In this document: positions 5,711 through 8,814 of the stretch, piece after piece | Layout: every line of letters begins with the position of its first letter | How positions within the stretch are numbered: position 1 is the stretch's first letter | NCBI GenBank assembly: GCA_001464255.1 | Contig: LNFD01000248.1 | Coordinates: 1 to 8,814 of the forward strand | Origin: Actinomycetales bacterium Ga0077552 | GTDB taxonomy: Bacteria; Actinomycetota; Actinomycetes; Actinomycetales; Microbacteriaceae | DNA: 8,814 nucleotides | Direction of reading: 5' to 3' | Position numbers and translations under genes: made by a program | The notes under the pieces: generated by a model | Database searches by the model: none | Told to the model about the DNA's origin: nothing | Seen by the model: only the letters and a program-made list of their open reading frames with translations

Positions 5711-6432
5711 AGCCACACGATGTCGCGGCCGAACGACCAGCCGAGCGCGCCGAGCGTGCCGATGATCAGCACCGCGGCGAGGGGGGTCGGCACCCACGGC
5801 GACTGGAGCACGATGAGCACGAGGAGCTGGATGACGCACACGACCTTGCCGCTGTAGCGCGGCGGCAACGGGTCGTAGAGCCAGGGCCAGATCGCGCCGG
5901 CGACCCAGAACAGGTAGCGGGGCAGGCCGAGCACGATGACGATCCACGGCGCCCCGCCGAGCGCGGCGAGCAGGGCGAGCACGAGGGCGAAGACGGAGTC
6001 GACCTCCATGTCGAAACTGCCGCCGAAGTCGGAGGCGAGCCCCTGCCGGCGAGCGAGCCAGCCGTCGACACCGTCGAGGCTCAGCGACACGGCGGCGATC
6101 GCCATGATGGCCACGGGCTCGTGCGCGCCGCCGAGCAGCGGGATGATGAGCGCCGACACGAGCGCGAGCCGCAGCAGCGTGACGGCATTGGCGAGCCCGA
6201 GCCGCGCGTGCGGGTGCCGCAGCCGCAGCTGCCACCCCGCGACACCGGTACTCACGGCGAAGACCGCCAGTCCCAGGATGATCGCGAGCGCCCCCGCCGA
6301 GCCGAAGAAGCCCGCCCCGAGCGCCGCGACCACCCCGAGCCCGACCGGCGCCAGCACCGCGAAGCGGCGCACAGGCGGATCGGTCGGCCGCAGGGGGAAG
6401 AAGCGCCCGGCGCGGGCGTCGACGGCAGTCAC
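5692..6432 (-). CDS. CDP-alcohol phosphatidyltransferase family membrane protein
   Basis: A 246-residue protein with the complete CDP-alcohol phosphotransferase motif at 120-145. It reads D120-x2-D123-G124-x2-A127-R128-x8-G137-x3-D141-x3-D145, where the acidic residues bind divalent metal and the CDP-lipid. The preceding LANAVTLLRLAL is also typical. Such enzymes exchange CMP on CDP-diacylglycerol (or another CDP-alcohol) for an alcohol acceptor in the membrane; the acceptor cannot be read here. There are about eight hydrophobic segments. Two lie before the core domain (about 25-45 and 48-68), so it is longer than plain PgsA-type enzymes. The start is GTG at 6432, 4 bp after the msrA stop, with no clear ribosome binding site, so translation is probably coupled. 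The C-terminus WLWRRRA overlaps the next gene. Confidence 0.88.
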   Translation of the reverse strand: MTAVDARAGRFFPLRPTDPPVRRFAVLAPVGLGVVAALGAGFFGSAGALAIILGLAVFAVSTGVAGWQLRLRHPHARLGLANAVTLLRLALVSALIIPLLGGAHEPVAIMAIAAVSLSLDGVDGWLARRQGLASDFGGSFDMEVDSVFALVLALLAALGGAPWIVIVLGLPRYLFWVAGAIWPWLYDPLPPRYSGKVVCVIQLLVLIVLQSPWVPTPLAAVLIIGTLGALGWSFGRDIVWLWRRRA

Positions 6433-6436
6433 GCTG

Positions 6437-6997
6437 TTAGCCGGCAGCGACCTGGTCGCGCTTGGGCAGCACCCAGTCTTTGCGCGGGTAGTGGCAGGTG
6501 TACCCGTTCGGGTACTTCAGCAGGTAGTCCTGGTGCTCGTCCTCGGCCTGCCAGAACGGGCCCTCGGGCTCGATCGTGGTGACGGCCTTGGCGGGCCACA
6601 GGTGCGAGGCGTCGACGTCGGCGATCGTGTCGCGCGCGACCTGCTCCTGCTCGGGGCTGAGCGGGAAGATCGCCGAGCGGTAGCTCGTGCCGACGTCATT
6701 GCCTTGCCGGTTGAGCGTCGACGGGTCGTGGATCTGGAAGAAGAACGCCAGGATGTCGCGGTAGGTCGTCGCCGTGGGGTCGAAGACGATCTCGACCGCC
6801 TCGGCGTGACCCGGGTGGTTGCGGTAGGTCGCGTGCGCGTTCGCGCCGCCGGTGTAGCCGACGCGCGTGCTGATGACGCCCGGCTGGCGGCGGATCAGGT
6901 CTTCCATGCCCCAGAAGCAGCCGCCCGCGAGCACGGCGGTCTCGGTGCCGGGCGTGCGAGTGATGGCGCCCGTGCTGATGTCGACGGTGTCGGTCAT
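6437..6997 (-). CDS. msrA: Peptide-methionine (S)-S-oxide reductase MsrA
   Basis: A 186-residue protein with the defining GGCFWG motif; the catalytic Cys is 27. It also has GYTGG, NHPGHAEAVEIVFDP, FFFQIHDPSTLNRQGNDVGTSYRS and the C-terminal GYTCHYPRKDW with the likely resolving Cys168. It reduces the S-epimer of methionine sulfoxide in proteins or free methionine using thioredoxin, in the cytoplasm (no signal peptide). The ATG at 6997 forms an ATGA overlap with the msrB stop, and GAAGGA just upstream can act as a ribosome binding site. Together with MsrB it covers both sulfoxide epimers. The next gene starts 4 bp after its stop. Confidence 0.97.
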   Translation of the reverse strand: MTDTVDISTGAITRTPGTETAVLAGGCFWGMEDLIRRQPGVISTRVGYTGGANAHATYRNHPGHAEAVEIVFDPTATTYRDILAFFFQIHDPSTLNRQGNDVGTSYRSAIFPLSPEQEQVARDTIADVDASHLWPAKAVTTIEPEGPFWQAEDEHQDYLLKYPNGYTCHYPRKDWVLPKRDQVAAG

Positions 6998-7449
6998 GAT
7001 GCGTCCTTCGTGAAGAGAGCGGTGAACTGGCCATAGCCTTCGGCCTCGAGCTGGTCGACCGGGATGAATCGCATCGCGGCCGAGTTCATGCAGTATCGCA
7101 AGCCTCCCGCATCGCGGGGCCCGTCGTCGAACACGTGGCCGAGGTGGCTGTCGGCTCCGGATGACCGCACCTCGGTGCGCGTCATGAAGAAGCCGCGATC
7201 GGTCTTGGTCGTGACGGCGCTCGCATCGATGGGCTTCGTGAAGCTGGGCCATCCGGTGCCGCTGTCGTACTTGTCGAGCGACGAGAACAGGGGCTGACCC
7301 GAGACGATGTCGACGTAGATGCCGGCCGCCTTGTTGTCGTGGTATTCGTTGCGGAACGCGGGCTCGGTGCCGTCGTTCTGCGTGACCTTGCGCTGCATGT
7401 CGGTCAGGCGGGCGATCGCCTCGGGCGTGGCGCGGTACTCGGTGGTCAT
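6994..7449 (-). CDS. msrB: Peptide-methionine (R)-S-oxide reductase MsrB
   Basis: A 151-residue single-domain SelR protein with SGTGWPSF, DSHLGHVFDDGP and RYCMNSAAMRF; the catalytic Cys is 120. It reduces the R-epimer of methionine sulfoxide, completing the pair with MsrA. It contains only that one cysteine. The two CxxC zinc-binding pairs and the usual resolving cysteine are absent (VSGQPLFSS where many homologues have a Cys), so it belongs to the zinc-free type and must be recycled without an internal resolving Cys. The start at 7449 is supported by GAGGAGG 6 nt upstream. It is the first gene of the five-gene minus-strand cluster; 105 bp separate it from the transporter gene. Confidence 0.96.
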   Translation of the reverse strand: MTTEYRATPEAIARLTDMQRKVTQNDGTEPAFRNEYHDNKAAGIYVDIVSGQPLFSSLDKYDSGTGWPSFTKPIDASAVTTKTDRGFFMTRTEVRSSGADSHLGHVFDDGPRDAGGLRYCMNSAAMRFIPVDQLEAEGYGQFTALFTKDAS

Positions 7450-7554
7450 GGGAATCCTCCTCGGGCGACGGCGCTGGATGCGACGTCACTGAACAAGAAC
7501 AGTCTCGGGTGCGAATCGGTTCCCGCGGAGCTGGGAGCCGGCTGGGAGTTGCGA
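7450..7554. other. Intergenic region upstream of msrB
   Basis: No coding sequence. It holds the msrB ribosome binding site (7456-7462), an ACTG-N8-CAGT inverted motif at 7488-7503 enclosing the direct repeat GAACAAGAAC, and a weak stem at 7518-7539. No clean TANNNT -10 box was found, so the msr promoter is unplaced. Confidence 0.5.
7518..7539 (-). terminator. Weak candidate terminator of the transporter gene
   Basis: On the minus strand the arms GGCTCCC and GGGAACC can pair with one mismatch around an 8-nt loop, 16 bp after the transporter stop. There is no T-tract, so this is weak evidence. Confidence 0.2.
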
Positions 7555-8478
7555 TCAGACGGCGGGGGTCGGCTGCGTGGCGGTCGACGGCTCCGCCTCG
7601 GCAGGCGACTCCGCCGCCCGTTTGTCGGGCAGGGTCACGAGCCAGCAGCCGATGAGGATGAGCGCGAAGCCGAGCCCCGTGTAGACGGTCACCGCCTCGC
7701 CGAGCACGAGGGCGCCCGCGACGACCGCGACGGCCGGGTTGACGTAGGTGATCGCCGTCATGCGCACAGGGCCGATCTCGGCGATGAGCGCGAACATCAG
7801 CAGGAAGGCGACGGCGCTGCAGAGCACGGCGAGCACGAGCACCGAGGTGATGACGGGCGCCGACGGCACCGCGGTCGGCCAGCCGCCGGTGATCGCGACG
7901 ATGGGCAGGTAGATGAGACCCGCGATCGTGAGCGCCGCGGCCATGACGCCGAGGCCGGGGAGGTCGTGCATCCACTTGGCAAGGATGGCGGGGCCGACCG
8001 CGTAGCCGACCACGGCGACGCCGATGAGGGCGACCGCCCCGAGGTCGCCGCCTCCGAGGTCGAGGCCGACCACGGCGACGACGCCGGCCGTGCCGGTGAT
8101 GAGCCCGAGCACGGTGAGCGCCGTGACCCGGTGGCGGCGCCCCATGAGGAACGCGACGCCGATCGCGACGAGGGGGATGCTCGCGAGCAGCAGCCCCGTC
8201 GTCGAGCTCGGCAGGCTCACCTCGGCGGCGTTGAGCGCGTACCAGGGCAGCACGATCTCGACGACGGCGAACGCGAGCAGGGGCTTCCAGCGTCGCAGCA
8301 CGGGCGCGAGGGCACGTTGCCGCGCGGCGATCGGCAGCAGCAGTGCGGCGGCGATGACGCATCGCGCGAGCACCAGGAATTCGGGGGTCAGCTCGGCGAC
8401 GGCGATCTTGATGAACAGGTACGGAATGCCCCAGATGAGGCCGAGAGCGGCGAAGAGGATGAGGCCGCGGCGGGTCAT
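7555..8478 (-). CDS. EamA/DMT-superfamily transporter (RhaT/YdcZ-like metabolite exporter)
   Basis: A 307-residue protein with ten hydrophobic segments (about 5-25, 33-51, 66-85, 92-112, 120-139, 147-165, 176-196, 209-231, 241-262, 266-284), arranged as two five-helix EamA repeats. Typical signatures are LGLIWGIPYLFIKIAV near the start, TTGLLLASIPLVAIGVAFLMGRR ending the first repeat, and the matching YVNPAVAVVAGALVLGE in the second. A hydrophilic Pro/Glu/Thr tail follows at 285-307. Members export amino acids, purines or other small molecules; the substrate is unknown here. The ATG at 8478 has GGAGG very close by (1-nt spacing), an imperfect site, but no better in-frame start was seen. It is divergent from the HNH gene across 68 bp. 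Confidence 0.92.
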   Translation of the reverse strand: MTRRGLILFAALGLIWGIPYLFIKIAVAELTPEFLVLARCVIAAALLLPIAARQRALAPVLRRWKPLLAFAVVEIVLPWYALNAAEVSLPSSTTGLLLASIPLVAIGVAFLMGRRHRVTALTVLGLITGTAGVVAVVGLDLGGGDLGAVALIGVAVVGYAVGPAILAKWMHDLPGLGVMAAALTIAGLIYLPIVAITGGWPTAVPSAPVITSVLVLAVLCSAVAFLLMFALIAEIGPVRMTAITYVNPAVAVVAGALVLGEAVTVYTGLGFALILIGCWLVTLPDKRAAESPAEAEPSTATQPTPAV

Positions 8479-8534
8479 GCCTCCATCATCGCGCAGGCGC
8501 GGCGCGCTGGATGCCGCGCACGTGAGCGCGGGCG

Positions 8535-8540
8535 TAGCCT
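8535..8540 (+). promoter_or_regulatory. -10 box of a leaderless promoter for the HNH gene
   Basis: TAGCCT ends 6 nt before the GTG at 8547, with no Shine-Dalgarno sequence. The TAG inside it is also the in-frame stop that bounds the reading frame. Confidence 0.5.
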
Positions 8541-8546
8541 GGCGCC

Positions 8547-8814
8547 GTGGTGCACCCGAACTCCCGTCAGGCGAAGGCCGCGCGACGTCGCCGGAAGCGT
8601 GTGGCGGCCGCCGATAACGACCTGACCCCGGCGCATTGGGCTGAGGTTCAGCGGTTGTGGGGTGGATGCGCCTACTGCGGCGCGGCCGACCGCCCCCTGC
8701 AGCGCGACTGCGTGCAGCCCATCGCCCGCGGAGGCCGCTACACCCTCGACAATGTCGTTCCGGCCTGCGGCTCGTGCAACGCGAGCAAGAGCAACGACGA
8801 GGTCACGAGCTGGA
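8547..8814 (+). CDS. HNH endonuclease-like protein (3' partial)
   Basis: The frame opens after a TAG at 8535 and runs off the window end; at least 89 residues are visible. It begins GTG GTG (8547 or 8550) and has a basic N-terminus (KAARRRRKR). The HNH domain follows: C41-x2-C44 (CAYC) and C74-x2-C77 (CGSC) as zinc ligands, QPIARGGRYTLDNVVPAC, and NASKSN. At the position of the first His of the classic DH-x-x-P motif the sequence reads DCVQP (Cys55). Related actinobacterial proteins, as I recall them, share this Cys. HNH proteins of this kind are metal-dependent nucleases of often unknown role. The start appears leaderless. The gene is not in the supplied open reading frame set because it is incomplete. 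Confidence 0.85.
   Translation, partial: MVHPNSRQAKAARRRRKRVAAADNDLTPAHWAEVQRLWGGCAYCGAADRPLQRDCVQPIARGGRYTLDNVVPACGSCNASKSNDEVTSW

Noticed and set aside
5711..6235. Upstream extension of the UPF0104 frame to 6235
   Set aside because: It overlaps the CDP-alcohol phosphatidyltransferase in another frame and is Arg/Ala-rich; real homology begins near GTG 5710.
7531..7548. Direct repeat CTGGGAG separated by 4 bp
   Set aside because: Two 7-bp copies only, with no array and no clear function.
6998..8362. Upstream extension of the msrA frame to 8362
   Set aside because: It crosses msrB and the transporter gene in a shadow frame; MsrA homology begins at ATG 6997.
7339..8625. Plus-strand frame of 428 codons rich in Asp, Glu, Arg and His
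   Set aside because: Antisense of the transporter gene; this charged low-complexity pattern is typical of the complement of hydrophobic GC-rich genes.

Overview
This is a GC-rich, gene-dense window with GC-rich third codon positions. It is most likely from an actinobacterium of the Microbacteriaceae type. That placement is inference; it rests on base composition, a sortase-E-type LAxTG sorting signal, leaderless-looking starts behind TANNNT -10 boxes, and a lone LysR substrate-binding protein beside a DUF5997-like gene. No tRNA, rRNA, CRISPR array or mobile element was seen.

Left part (1-1320). The window opens inside a plus-strand surface protein. It has a near-eukaryotic ubiquitin domain (59 of 72 residues match yeast ubiquitin as I recall it), then an Ig-like domain, then an LAATG sorting motif with a membrane anchor. 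It converges on, and overlaps by 35 bp, a minus-strand S51 (peptidase E-like) serine peptidase.

Regulatory block (1321-3943). A TetR-family gene (minus) and an unrecognised membrane protein (plus) diverge from a strong double operator with 17-bp perfect inverted arms. Next comes a solo LysR substrate-binding-domain gene (minus, no helix-turn-helix), divergent from a DUF5997-like gene (plus). The DUF5997-like gene carries a clear frameshift signature at about 3743-3750.

Central operon (7449 down to 3792, minus strand). Five tightly packed genes run msrB, msrA, a CDP-alcohol phosphatidyltransferase, a UPF0104/LPG-synthase-type membrane protein and a cytoplasmic beta-lactamase-fold serine hydrolase. 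Two junctions are ATGA overlaps, one is a 4-bp gap and one is a 19-bp overlap. Methionine sulfoxide repair is therefore physically tied to membrane lipid functions. The last gene may also have its own leaderless promoter.

Right part (7555-8814). An EamA/DMT-type 10-helix transporter (minus) is divergent from an HNH endonuclease-like gene (plus) that runs off the window end.

The most unusual item is the ubiquitin-like domain displayed on a bacterial cell surface. The best secondary leads are the TetR double operator, the DUF5997 frameshift, the msrBA-lipid operon and the recurrent TAGCCT/TACGCT-N6-7-start promoters.
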